Below, piece by piece: positions 37,198-45,635 of a stretch of DNA of 64,000 bases (positions within the stretch are counted from its first letter, which is position 1; the number at the start of each line of letters is the position of its first letter). The stretch covers positions 237,289 through 301,288 of the forward strand of contig NZ_PQWB01000017.1 of the NCBI RefSeq assembly GCF_002924365.1, written 5' to 3'. Below the pieces are notes generated by a model, which worked only from the letters and a program-made list of their open reading frames with translations, had not been told where the DNA came from and did not search any database. This DNA comes from Chromobacterium alticapitis (GTDB lineage: Bacteria; Pseudomonadota; Gammaproteobacteria; Burkholderiales; Chromobacteriaceae). A program made the position numbers and the translations under genes.

Positions 37198-39225
37198 ATG
37201 AAATTGAAGACTTTGCTGCCGCTGGTCCTGTCCTTGAGCCTGCAAGCCGCTTGGGCGGCGCCGGCCGCCGAGCTGGATTACGGCGCCTACGGCATAGACC
37301 TGAAGGGCATAGACCATGCGGTGCGCATTCAGGACAACGTCTCGCTGTACGCCAACGGCGGCTGGATGAAGCAGGCGCAAATTCCGGCGGAGCGCACGTC
37401 CACCGGCATCGCGGAATACCTGTACGACCTGAACCAGCAGCGCGTGCGCGAGATCATCGAGCAGGCCGCGGCCAAGCCGGACACGCCGGAGGCGCGCCAG
37501 ATCGCCGATCTGTACCGCAGCTTCATGGATGAGTCCGCCATCGAGAAGCGGGGCCTCGCGCCGCTGCGCGCGCAGCTGGACGCCATCGCCGGCCTGTCGT
37601 CCAGCCAGCAGGCGGTGGCCTATATGGCCAAGCTGCAAGGCCAGCCGGTGGACACGCCTTTCCATTTCTACGTGGGGCAGGATCCGAAGAACTCCTCGGC
37701 CTATCTGGCCGGCGTCAACCAATCCGGCCTGAGCATGGACCGCGATTACTATCTGGGCAAGTCGGCGGACTTCGCCAAGGCGCGCAAGGCTTATCAGGCC
37801 TATCAGGGCAAGCTGTTGGAGATGGCGGGGGAGAAGCGCGCCGCGGCGCGCGCCCAGGCGGTATTCGCGTTTGAGACCAAGCTGGCGCGCATCCAGTGGA
37901 GCAATGTCGAGAACCGCGACATCCAGAAGACCTACAACAAGGTGGCGGTGGGCGATCTGTCCAAGCGCTTGCCAGGCTATGACTGGACTGGCCTGCTGGC
38001 CGACGCCCAACTGGCCAAGGCGGATGCGATCAATCTGGATCAGCCGAGCTATTTCGCCAAACTGTCCGGCCTGCTGGCCGCCACGCCGCTGCCGGTGCTG
38101 CGCGACTACCTGACCCTGCGCACGCTGGACGCCTACGCGCCGGACCTGCCTCCGTCCTGGGCGGCCGCGCATTTCGACTTCTACGGCAAGGCGCTGGACG
38201 GCCGCGGCGCGGACCGGCCGCGCTGGAAGAAGGCGGTGTCCCTGGTCAACGAGGGCCTGGGCGAGGCGGTGGGCAAGCTCTACGTGGCCAAGTATTTCAC
38301 GCCGGAAGCCAAGCGCCAGGCTGACGAGCTGGTGCACAACCTGCTCAAGGCCTACGACCAGAGCATAGACACGCTGAGCTGGATGGAGCCGGCCACCAAG
38401 CAGGAGGCGCACGCCAAGCTGGCCAAGTACACGCCCAAGATAGGCTACCCGGACAAGTGGCGCGATTACGCCGCGCTGCAGATCCAGCCGGATGACCTGG
38501 CGGGCAATGCGGCGCGCATCAGCCAGTTCAACTACCAGCGCGATGTGAAGCGGCTGGGCCAGCCGGTGGACCGCGCCGAGTGGGGCATGACGCCGCAGAC
38601 GGTCAACGCCTACTACAACCCGGCCAATAACGAGATCGTGTTCCCGGCCGCCATCCTGCAATCGCCGTACTTCGATCCCAAGTTCGACCTGGCGGTCAAC
38701 TACGGCAGCATAGGCGCCACCATAGGCCACGAGATCAGCCATGGCTTCGACGACCAGGGCCACCAGTTCGACGGCGACGGCAATATGCGCAACTGGTGGA
38801 CGCCGGCCGACGAGAAGCATTTCTCCGAAGTGACGGCCAAGCTGGTCAAGCAATACAGCCGCTTCGAGCCGGTGAAGGGCCATCGCGTCAACGGCGAGCT
38901 GACGCTGGGCGAGAACATCGCCGACAACGCCGGCCTGGAGATCGCCTACAAGGCCTATCACATCGCCCTGGGCGGCAAGCCGGCTCCGGTGATGGACGGC
39001 ATGACGGGCGATCAGCGCTTCTTCATCGCCTTCGCCCAATCCTGGCGCAGCAAGACGCGCGAAGCCGCCACGCTGCAGCAAATGGTGTCGGACCCGCATA
39101 CGCCGGATCTGTATCGCCCTATCGGCACCGTCAGCAATCTGAACCCGTTCTACCAGGCCTTCGGCGTCAAGCCGGGCGACAAGATGTATCTGCCGCCGGA
39201 GCAGCGCTTCCATCTGTGGTGGTAA
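37198..39225 (+). CDS. pepO: M13 family metallopeptidase (neprilysin/PepO-like)
   Basis: A 675-residue secreted zinc endopeptidase. Signal peptide LLPLVLSLSLQAAWA. Catalytic HEISH at about residues 511-515, with the third ligand in GENIADNAGL (Glu near 572). NAYYNPANNEIVFPAAIL is the substrate-backbone motif. Mammalian-type C-terminal CxxW is replaced by FHLWW, as in bacteria. Start chosen at 37198 with AGAGGA upstream; the frame is open to 37030, through the S9 terminator, which argues against longer starts. Confidence 0.93.
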   Translation: MKLKTLLPLVLSLSLQAAWAAPAAELDYGAYGIDLKGIDHAVRIQDNVSLYANGGWMKQAQIPAERTSTGIAEYLYDLNQQRVREIIEQAAAKPDTPEARQIADLYRSFMDESAIEKRGLAPLRAQLDAIAGLSSSQQAVAYMAKLQGQPVDTPFHFYVGQDPKNSSAYLAGVNQSGLSMDRDYYLGKSADFAKARKAYQAYQGKLLEMAGEKRAAARAQAVFAFETKLARIQWSNVENRDIQKTYNKVAVGDLSKRLPGYDWTGLLADAQLAKADAINLDQPSYFAKLSGLLAATPLPVLRDYLTLRTLDAYAPDLPPSWAAAHFDFYGKALDGRGADRPRWKKAVSLVNEGLGEAVGKLYVAKYFTPEAKRQADELVHNLLKAYDQSIDTLSWMEPATKQEAHAKLAKYTPKIGYPDKWRDYAALQIQPDDLAGNAARISQFNYQRDVKRLGQPVDRAEWGMTPQTVNAYYNPANNEIVFPAAILQSPYFDPKFDLAVNYGSIGATIGHEISHGFDDQGHQFDGDGNMRNWWTPADEKHFSEVTAKLVKQYSRFEPVKGHRVNGELTLGENIADNAGLEIAYKAYHIALGGKPAPVMDGMTGDQRFFIAFAQSWRSKTREAATLQQMVSDPHTPDLYRPIGTVSNLNPFYQAFGVKPGDKMYLPPEQRFHLWW

Positions 39226-39237
39226 GCGCGATGCGTG

Positions 39238-39265
39238 AAAAACGGCAGGTTCCCCTGCCGTTTTT
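39238..39265. terminator. bidirectional terminator between pepO and yfaZ homologue
   Basis: CGGCAGG (39243-39249) and CCTGCCG (39254-39260) form the stem with a TTCC loop, flanked by AAAAA (39238-39242) and TTTTT (39261-39265). It can act in both directions. Confidence 0.9.
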
Positions 39266-39283
39266 CATTTGCATCGAACGAGC

Positions 39284-39814
39284 TTAGAAGCTCAGGCCGG
39301 CGCCCAGATAGGCGCCGTCGGCCAGGGTGCGGCTGCGGTGGCCATCGTCGCGGCGGATGTCGAAGTAGCGGTAGCCGGCCTCCACGCTGAGCGGGCCGAA
39401 CGCGTTCCAGCGCACGCCGGCGGCGTAGTCGGACACGCGGTTGACGCTGCCGCTGGCGAAGCTGGACGGCGCGTAATAGGCCTGGCCGAACAGCTTGACC
39501 TTGGGCGCGACGTTGAAGCTGGCGCGGCCGCCGATCAGCGCGGCGCTGGCGGAGCCGCTGTCCGGCGACAACGCCATCAGCTTGCCGCCGCCGGCCACGG
39601 ACAGCGGGCCCAGCGGCAGCGCGAATTCCAGGCCGGCGCCGCCGGCGCTGCCCTTGTGGTCGTCGCGCAGGTAGTCGAGGTTGAGGCCGATGCCGAAGCC
39701 GTCCGGCGTGCGCTGGAACTGCTGCGTGCCGTTGCCGAAACCGGCGATGTAGTCTGCGGCTTGGGCGCCGCCGGCCAGGCCGGCGAGGGCCAGCGCGAGT
39801 GCGAGATGCTTCAT
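39284..39814 (-). CDS. YfaZ family outer-membrane protein
   Basis: A 176-residue beta-barrel-like protein with signal peptide LALALALAGLAGGAQA, cleavage before ADYI. The mature sequence alternates Gly/aromatic strands (GIGLNLDYLRDDHKG, LFGQAYYAPSSFASG, VEAGYRYFDIRRDDG) and ends with a terminal Phe, as expected for an outer-membrane protein. YfaZ function is unknown. ATG 39814 has AGGAA seven bases upstream and gives the cleaner signal peptide. Confidence 0.83.
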   Translation of the reverse strand: MKHLALALALAGLAGGAQAADYIAGFGNGTQQFQRTPDGFGIGLNLDYLRDDHKGSAGGAGLEFALPLGPLSVAGGGKLMALSPDSGSASAALIGGRASFNVAPKVKLFGQAYYAPSSFASGSVNRVSDYAAGVRWNAFGPLSVEAGYRYFDIRRDDGHRSRTLADGAYLGAGLSF

Positions 39815-39904
39815 GCGGTCATTCCTGTTAGGTTCAAACGCCAACAGATAGTGACCAATTCCTAAAAAACAAGTTCACGCGCGGCGCATCGGTCCGGAAA
39901 AGAC

Positions 39905-39926
39905 AAAACCCGGCGATGCCGGGTTT
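39905..39926 (-). terminator. terminator downstream of yceH homologue
   Basis: AAACCCGGC (39906-39914) pairs with GCCGGGTTT (39918-39926). Read on the minus strand, the stem is followed by TTGTCTTTT, so it terminates yceH transcription. Confidence 0.75.
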
Positions 39927-39946
39927 GAGGGAGGCGCGCGCGAGGG

Positions 39947-40582
39947 CTAGCCGTTCAGCCTTTGCTCCATCGCCAGCAACATGGTTTTCAGCGCCGCCAC
40001 TTCCGCCTCCAGCGCCGCCACGCGCCCGGTCAGGCCTACGTCTATCACCTCGCAGGCCTGGGCTGGCGCGGCAGCGGGCTGCGGCTCGCCGCACAGCAGA
40101 TGGCACCAGCGCGCCTCGCGCTCGCCGGGCTGCCGCTCCAGCTTCATCGCCAGCGGCGGGTATTTGTCGGCCAGCGCGTTCAGCGCGGTTTCCACCTCGT
40201 CCACGCCTGAGAAGCCGTACAGGCGGCCGGAGCGGGCGCGGATCTCGGCGCTGGTCTGCGCGCCGCGCAGCATCAGCATGGCCAGCGCGGCCAGCCGCGC
40301 GCCATCTATATTCCACTCGTAATTGAGCCGGTGCTCGTACTTGGCCACCCGGCTGCCGGCCGGCATGCGCTCGGTCGCCAGCTTCTTGGCGATCAGCGCA
40401 TCTAGCGCGGCGGCGATGTCGGATTCGGACAACTGCATCACCGGCTCGCGGCTGGTCAGCTGATTGCAGGCGCTGGCCAGACCGTTCAGCGTCATCGGAT
40501 AAGCGTCCGGCGTCAGCGCCTGCTTTTCCGCCAGCGCGCCCAGCACGCGAACTTCCGCCGGATCGAGTTGGTGCATGTCCAT
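39947..40582 (-). CDS. YceH family protein (UPF0502, DUF480)
   Basis: A 211-residue cytoplasmic protein of the YceH family, two winged-helix-like domains with no established role. Diagnostic stretches are LDPAEVRVLGALAEKQALTP at the N-terminus, YPMTLNGLASACNQLTSREP, VAKYEHRL, and LRGAQTSAEIRARSGRLY. A short C-terminal coiled-coil-like helix (VAALEAEVAALKTMLLAMEQ) follows. ATG 40576 (MHQLDP) is an alternative. AGGAG precedes the start on the minus strand. Its 5' neighbour is the BCCT gene on the same strand. Confidence 0.9.
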   Translation of the reverse strand: MDMHQLDPAEVRVLGALAEKQALTPDAYPMTLNGLASACNQLTSREPVMQLSESDIAAALDALIAKKLATERMPAGSRVAKYEHRLNYEWNIDGARLAALAMLMLRGAQTSAEIRARSGRLYGFSGVDEVETALNALADKYPPLAMKLERQPGEREARWCHLLCGEPQPAAAPAQACEVIDVGLTGRVAALEAEVAALKTMLLAMEQRLNG

Positions 40583-40649
40583 ATTGTTCTCCTAGGCAAG
40601 ACGATACCGTGATGATGGCAGCAAATCGGCCTTTCGTCCCGCCGCGGAC

Positions 40650-42182
40650 TCAACTTTGTTCGCCGCGCTCCAGCGCTTCCAAGCGGCGCAGCCGGCGGAT
40701 TTCGCGGCGGCGGCCGTCGCGTTCCTCGTCGTCCAGCGCGCGGTACAGCGATACCGCCATGCCTATCATGATCAGCATGAAAGGCAGGGCGCTGACGATC
40801 AGCACCGCCTGCAGCGCCTTCAGGCCGCCGCTTTGCAGCAGCACCAGCGCGATGGCGGCCAGCAGCACGCCCCAGATCAGCTTGACGCGGTGGCTGGGAT
40901 TCAGGCTGCCGCCGCTGCTGAACATGCCTAGCACAAAGGTGGCGGAGTCGGCCGAGGTGACGAAGAAGATCACCACCAGCAGCATGGCCAGCAGGGACAG
41001 GAAGTGTCCGCCCGGCAATTGTCCCAGCATGACGTAGAGGGCGGTGGAGACATCGGTCTTGACCGCGCCGACCAGGTCCACGCCGCCGAACAGCTGCAGG
41101 TCCAGCGCGGTGCCGCCGAAGGCGGAGAACCAGACGAAGCTGGCCAGGGCCGGCACCAGCAGCACGCCGACCATGAATTCGCGTATGGTGCGGCCGCGCG
41201 AGACGCGGGCGATGAACATGCCGACAAACGGCGCCCAGGTGACCCACCAGGCCCAATAGAACAGCGTCCAGCTGGCCATCCAGTCGCCCTGGCTGAACGG
41301 GCTCATGCGCAGGCTGGCGCTGGTCAGATTGCCCAGGTAGTCGCCCAGCGTGGTGGTGAACGTATCGAAGATGAAGCCGGTGGGGCCGAGCACCACCACG
41401 GCCAGAAACAGCAGGATGGCCAGCGCGATGTTCAGATTGGACAGCCACTTGATGCCGCGCGACAGGCCGGTCAGGGACGACAGCATGAACAGCGCGGTGG
41501 CGACCACCACGATGGCCGCGGTCAGCCAGTCAGAAGGCGCGACGCCGAACAGCATCTGCAGGCCGCTCTCGATCTGCAGCGCGCCGAAGCCCAGCGTGGT
41601 GGCCACGCCGAACACGGTGGCCAGCACGGCCAGCACGTCGATGGCCACGCCTATCGGGCCGTCCACGCGGCTGCCCAGCAGCGGGCGGAAGGCGGCGCTG
41701 ATCAGCCCCTTCTGGCCGCGGTTGAACTTGAAGTAGGCCAGCGCCAGCGCGGTCATGCTATACACCGCCCACGGGTGCAATCCCCAGTGGAAGAACACGT
41801 GGCGCATGGCCAGCCGCGCGGCCTCGGCCGATTCCGGCGCGGTGGATGCGCTGGCTGGCCTGGCGAAGTGGGACAGCGGCTCGGCCACGCCCCAGAACAC
41901 CAGGCCTATGCCCATGCCGGCGGAAAACAGCATGGCGAACCAGCTCATGCGCGAGAACTCCGGCTCCTCGTCTTCCTTGCCCAGCCGGATATGGCCGAAG
42001 CGGCCGAAGGCCAGGTAGAGCGCGAACAAGAGGAAGCCGAACACCGATAATAGATAGAACCAGCCGAAGCGGGCGATCGTGAAGTTCAGCCATTGGGAAG
42101 CGGCGCTCGCCATGTGCTCGGGGGCGACGACGCCCCATAGCGCGAACAATACGGCGAGCAAAAGCGATAAACGTAAGACCAT
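40650..42182 (-). CDS. BCCT family betaine/choline/carnitine transporter
   Basis: A 510-residue secondary transporter with 12 predicted membrane helices; in this family it imports quaternary-ammonium osmolytes such as glycine betaine or choline. Signatures are SAGMGIGLVFWGVAEPLSHF, the aromatic cluster YWAWWVTWAPFVGMFIARVS (helix 8), and SRGRTIREF. The cytoplasmic C-terminus is short and rich in Arg/Glu (DDEERDGRRREIRRLRRLE), a possible osmosensing tail as in BetP. AGGAG precedes ATG 42182; longer open sequence upstream has no start signal. Confidence 0.94.
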   Translation of the reverse strand: MVLRLSLLLAVLFALWGVVAPEHMASAASQWLNFTIARFGWFYLLSVFGFLLFALYLAFGRFGHIRLGKEDEEPEFSRMSWFAMLFSAGMGIGLVFWGVAEPLSHFARPASASTAPESAEAARLAMRHVFFHWGLHPWAVYSMTALALAYFKFNRGQKGLISAAFRPLLGSRVDGPIGVAIDVLAVLATVFGVATTLGFGALQIESGLQMLFGVAPSDWLTAAIVVVATALFMLSSLTGLSRGIKWLSNLNIALAILLFLAVVVLGPTGFIFDTFTTTLGDYLGNLTSASLRMSPFSQGDWMASWTLFYWAWWVTWAPFVGMFIARVSRGRTIREFMVGVLLVPALASFVWFSAFGGTALDLQLFGGVDLVGAVKTDVSTALYVMLGQLPGGHFLSLLAMLLVVIFFVTSADSATFVLGMFSSGGSLNPSHRVKLIWGVLLAAIALVLLQSGGLKALQAVLIVSALPFMLIMIGMAVSLYRALDDEERDGRRREIRRLRRLEALERGEQS

Positions 42183-42575
42183 CGGGACTCCTGTGTAGAC
42201 GGCGCGGCCCCGCGCGGGGCTGGCTGCCGTGATGGATGGCGGTGGGCAAGGCGCGGCGCGGCCGCGGGCGAAGCCGGCGAGAACCGGCGTGAAGGCCCCG
42301 CCCGGGCAAGAGCCGCAGGCAGGCGGGGCGGTCAGCATAGGTGGATAGGTCCGCGTGAATCAGGGCGGATGGGTCCGGTTAGGTCGTAGGCCTGTGCTGG
42401 AATAATTGAATAAAATCAAACAATTGCTTTTTAGCTTATCATTATTAGCGTTTTCTTGTAAAGGCTGGCGGGGCTAGTTTGGGCGATGGGGGCGGTCAGC
42501 GGCGGCGGCTTGACAGCGCGCGCCGGCTTGGCCAACCTGTCGCGCATTGTGGAATGCAGACGGCTGGGGACGGAT
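42183..42575. other. divergent non-coding region between BCCT and tlyA genes
   Basis: About 390 bases. The half near the BCCT gene is GC-rich. The stretch 42400-42465 is distinctly AT-rich, with TTGAAT at 42406 and TTGCTT at 42424, but no well-spaced -10 partner could be assigned. It presumably holds promoters for both divergent genes. No gene is supported. Confidence 0.45.
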
Positions 42576-43322
42576 ATGATTCGAGTGGATATTTTGCTGG
42601 TGGAACAGGGGCTTGCCGCCTCGCGCACGGCGGCGCAGAACCTGATCGCCGCCGGCCGCGTCAGCTGCGAGGGCGCGCCGGTGAGCAAGCCGAGCCAGAA
42701 GTTTCCGCCGCACGCCAGTTTTGCCGTGGTGGCAGATGAGGCCGACCGCTACGTCTCGCGCGGCGGATTGAAAATGCAGGGCGCGCTGGCCGCCGCCGAG
42801 CTGGACGTGGCCGGCTGGACCGCGCTGGATGTGGGCCAGTCTACCGGCGGCTTTACCGATTGCCTGCTGCAGGCCGGCGCGCGCCGCGTGGTGGGGGTCG
42901 ATGTCGGCCACGATCAGTTGCATGCGCGGATGCGGGAGGACGCGCGGGTGCGCTACTTCGAAGGCGTCAACGCGCGCGCGCTGGACCGCGCGGCCCTGCT
43001 GGCCGCCAACGAGGGCGACGGCTTCGATTTGACGGTGTGCGATGTGTCCTTTATCTCTTTGAGCCTGGTGCTGCCGTCGGCCCTGCCTTTGCTGAAGCCG
43101 GGCGGCCGACTGCTCAGCCTGGTCAAGCCGCAGTTCGAAGTCGGGCGCGAGGGCTTGTCGAAAGGCGGCATCGTGCGCGACGAAACTCTGTACCCGCAGG
43201 TGAAGGACAAAATCAACCGGGTGTTGGACGAGCAGGCCATGCGGGTGCTGGCTTGGTTCGACAGCCCGATCAAGGGCGGCGACGGTAATCACGAGTTCTT
43301 CGTGCACGCCGAGCGGCGCTGA
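42576..43322 (+). CDS. tlyA: TlyA family RNA 2'-O-methyltransferase
   Basis: A 248-residue protein combining an N-terminal S4 RNA-binding domain (IRVDILLVEQGLAASRTAAQ, about residues 2-60) with an FtsJ/RrmJ-type SAM methyltransferase domain. The motif-I stretch is LDVGQSTGGFTDCLLQAGA and the catalytic region KPQFEVGREGLSKGG. Family members methylate rRNA ribose and were historically called hemolysins. ATG 42576 starts exactly at the S4 domain; the frame open to 42486 is unsupported. Confidence 0.92.
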   Translation: MIRVDILLVEQGLAASRTAAQNLIAAGRVSCEGAPVSKPSQKFPPHASFAVVADEADRYVSRGGLKMQGALAAAELDVAGWTALDVGQSTGGFTDCLLQAGARRVVGVDVGHDQLHARMREDARVRYFEGVNARALDRAALLAANEGDGFDLTVCDVSFISLSLVLPSALPLLKPGGRLLSLVKPQFEVGREGLSKGGIVRDETLYPQVKDKINRVLDEQAMRVLAWFDSPIKGGDGNHEFFVHAERR

Positions 43323-43332
43323 GCAAACGACA

Positions 43333-43353
43333 AGGCCCGCGGGAGGCGGGCCT
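43333..43353 (-). terminator. hairpin between tlyA and universal stress gene
   Basis: AGGCCCGC (43333-43340) pairs with GCGGGCCT (43346-43353). On the minus strand TTGTCGTTTG follows, a weak T-rich tail, so it may end the universal stress protein transcript. Confidence 0.45.
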
Positions 43354-43377
43354 GTGGGCGAATAAACGCGGCGGCGC

Positions 43378-43854
43378 TTAGTCTACGCTGATGTCGTCGT
43401 CGTCCAGGCTGCGCACCACCAGCACCGGCAGCGCGCTGCGGCGCAGCAAGTCTTCGGCGAAGCTGCCGAGGAACAGATGGGCCAGGCCGCTGCGGCCGTG
43501 GGTGCCCAGCACGATCAAATTGGCTTGCTGCGCGCCGGCGTAGGCCAGCAGCAGGTCGGCCAGGTCCTGGCCGCCTTCCCAGCTTTTCTCCATATGGCTG
43601 ATCACATGGGCCAAGCCGGCATTGCGGGCGATCTGCTGCGCGCGGGCCAGGGCTTCTTCGCCCTGCTTCAGCACCAGGTCGTAACCGGGGTCGCCGGCGT
43701 AGACGCCCAGGCTGTCCACCGCCAGGTCGCGCAGGCTGGCGATATGCACCAGGGTCAGGCGGGAGTCGGCGAACTTGGCCAGGCGAATGGCTTCGTTCAG
43801 GGCTTTGTCGGAATTGTTGCTGCCGTCTATCGCGGCGATGATGTGGCTGTACAT
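43378..43854 (-). CDS. universal stress protein (UspA family)
   Basis: A 158-residue single-domain Usp, nucleotide-binding and stress-induced in most bacteria. It starts YSHIIAAIDGSNNSDKALNEA, and the ATP-binding signature LIVLGTHGRSGLAHLFLGSFAEDLLRR (G-x2-G-x9-G-S/T) lies near residues 115-141. The C-terminus is acidic (LDDDDISVD). GGAG six bases upstream supports ATG 43854 over the earlier Met at 43875. Confidence 0.93.
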   Translation of the reverse strand: MYSHIIAAIDGSNNSDKALNEAIRLAKFADSRLTLVHIASLRDLAVDSLGVYAGDPGYDLVLKQGEEALARAQQIARNAGLAHVISHMEKSWEGGQDLADLLLAYAGAQQANLIVLGTHGRSGLAHLFLGSFAEDLLRRSALPVLVVRSLDDDDISVD

Positions 43855-44161
43855 CGGCTGCTCCTTGGCATACATCTGCTTGGTGGGATGACTTCAGCAT
43901 ACTGCGGCATGGCCGGATTTGTCTTGCCGGGCGCGCGCGGGGGTTGATCCAGAGCAATGAAACGAAAACCGCTGGATGGCGAGGAATGCCTGTGGATAAG
44001 CCACGCTGTCGACGCGCGCCCCTCCCCCTTCGGCCCGGGGTTTCTCGGGCCGTTGGGGTCGCCTGGGGTGGTCAGGGGGCTGGCGAGACAGCCCCCTGAC
44101 ACGGAATCGCCTTGAAAATCATCGTCCGCGCAGCGGACGCCGTGGCGGCTGACAGAGTCGG
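43855..44161. repeat. intergenic region with a run of perfect hairpins
   Basis: About 307 bases without a gene. Three perfect inverted repeats follow one another. CGGCCCG (44031-44037) pairs with CGGGCCG (44046-44052). GTCAGGGGGCT (44071-44081) pairs with AGCCCCCTGAC (44090-44100). CGTCCGC (44123-44129) pairs with GCGGACG (44133-44139). A fourth, CTGAC (44149-44153) with GTCAG (44161-44165), reaches the neighbouring stop codon. A perfect DnaA-box sequence (TGTGGATAA, 43991-43999) is also present. The part nearest 43855 should contain the universal stress promoter. Confidence 0.6.
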
Positions 44162-45511
44162 TCAGACCAAGAACCCCAGGTACTGCCGCTCCCAGGCTGT
44201 GACCTGGCGGTGGTAATCGTTCAGCTCCACCTCCTTCACCGCCAGATAGGCGCGGCTGAACTCGGCGCCGAACAGCGATTCCGCCGCGTCGCCCTCGGCC
44301 ATCGCGGCGCAGGCGGCGTCCAGCGTGGACGGCAGGCTGGCGGCCTGCTGTTTGAATACATTGCCGTGCACGGCTTCGTCCGGCGTCAATTCCCGCTCGA
44401 TGCCGGCGAGGCCGGCGCCCAGGCTGGCCGCCAGCGCCAGATAGGGGTTGGCGTCGCAGCCGGGCAGGCGGTTCTCCACGCGGCGCGCTTCCGGACTGGA
44501 CACCGGCACCCTGAGGCCCACCGAGCGGTTGTCCAGGCCCCAGCTTAGGTTGACCGGCGCCGCCATGCCCTTGACGAAGCGGCGATAGGAGTTGGGGTTG
44601 GGGCAGAACAGCGGCATCAGCTGCGGCAGGCAGCGCTGCAGGCCGGCGATGAATTGGAAGAATTCCGGGCTTTCCGAGCCGTCGGCGCGGCTGAACACAT
44701 TGCGGCCCTGGCGGTCCACCAGGCTTTGGTGGATGTGCATGGAGCTGCCGGGCTGCCCGGGCAGCGGCTTGGCCATGCAGACGGCGCTGAGGCCGTGCCG
44801 CTGGGCGATTTCCTTCAGCGCGGTCTTGAACATAAAGGTGGCGTCGGCCAGCCGCAGCGCGTCGCCGTGCTTCAGATTGATTTCGAACTGGCTGGGGCCC
44901 ATCTCGTGGACGCAGGTGTCGGTTTCGATGCCCAACAACTCGCAAGCTTGGTACAGCTCGTCGAAGAAGGCTTCCAGCTCGCCCAGCGCGGAGAAGCCGA
45001 AGGCGTCGAAGCCGGTTTCGCGGCGGCCGCTGGGCAGTTGGGGCGGCAGGAAGGGCTGCGCCGGGTCACCGTGGGCGGCGAACAGGTAGAACTCCAGCTC
45101 CGGGGCGACGATGGGCGTCCAGCCGCGGGCGGCGTAGCGTGCCAGCAGGGCCTTGAGCACCGAGCGCGGCGCCAGCGGCGACAGGCTGCCGTCATGGTCC
45201 ACGCAGTCGCAAATCACCATGGCGCGCGGCGTCCTGGCCCACGGCACCGGCCTGAGCGTGCCGAAGTCCGGCGTCAGCGTGACGTCCGGGTCATGCTCGC
45301 CGTAGAAGCTGTAGTCGGGGAACTCGCCGACGCAGCTTTGCAGCGGCACCGCGCGCGCGATGCGCAGCTGCTGCCCCTGGATGAAGGCGGGGGCGGGCAG
45401 CGTCTTGCCACGGGCGAAGCCGTGGACGTCGGGGAAGGCGAGTTCCACATCCCTCGCCTTGCTCTGTTGCAGCCATTCGATGAGGCCTGCCGGCATGCGG
45501 GCATCAGACAT
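44162..45511 (-). CDS. glutamine synthetase family protein (gamma-glutamylpolyamine synthetase-like)
   Basis: A 449-residue ATP-dependent ligase of the glutamine synthetase superfamily, of the kind that glutamylates polyamines or other amines rather than ammonia. Conserved catalytic stretches are PELEFYLF (metal-binding Glu), HEMGPSQFEINL, KPLPGQPGSSMHIHQSL (ammonia/ATP site), NRSVGLRVP and ENRLPGCDANPYLALAA. GGAG before ATG 45511 supports this start. It stands alone without other puu genes, so the amine substrate is not determined. Confidence 0.88.
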   Translation of the reverse strand: MSDARMPAGLIEWLQQSKARDVELAFPDVHGFARGKTLPAPAFIQGQQLRIARAVPLQSCVGEFPDYSFYGEHDPDVTLTPDFGTLRPVPWARTPRAMVICDCVDHDGSLSPLAPRSVLKALLARYAARGWTPIVAPELEFYLFAAHGDPAQPFLPPQLPSGRRETGFDAFGFSALGELEAFFDELYQACELLGIETDTCVHEMGPSQFEINLKHGDALRLADATFMFKTALKEIAQRHGLSAVCMAKPLPGQPGSSMHIHQSLVDRQGRNVFSRADGSESPEFFQFIAGLQRCLPQLMPLFCPNPNSYRRFVKGMAAPVNLSWGLDNRSVGLRVPVSSPEARRVENRLPGCDANPYLALAASLGAGLAGIERELTPDEAVHGNVFKQQAASLPSTLDAACAAMAEGDAAESLFGAEFSRAYLAVKEVELNDYHRQVTAWERQYLGFLV

Positions 45512-45635
45512 ACGTTTCTCCACTGAAGCGTGCTGGGGTTCCTGTCTGTCCTCAGTTTTTTTTCTTGCTTTCATGGAGCGTGCGCCCGCGACCATTATGC
45601 CAGCCGCAACGGCGGCGGCAAGTCTGTCGATTGTT

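Noticed and set aside
36697-39213. An 838-codon minus-strand open frame opposite the M13 peptidase
   Set aside because: The opposing peptidase has signal peptide, HExxH and family motifs; the minus frame has none.
42400-42465. A defined promoter in the AT-rich stretch between the BCCT and tlyA genes
   Set aside because: TTGAAT and TTGCTT are present but no -10 hexamer lies at 16-18 bases from either; only the general AT-richness is reported.
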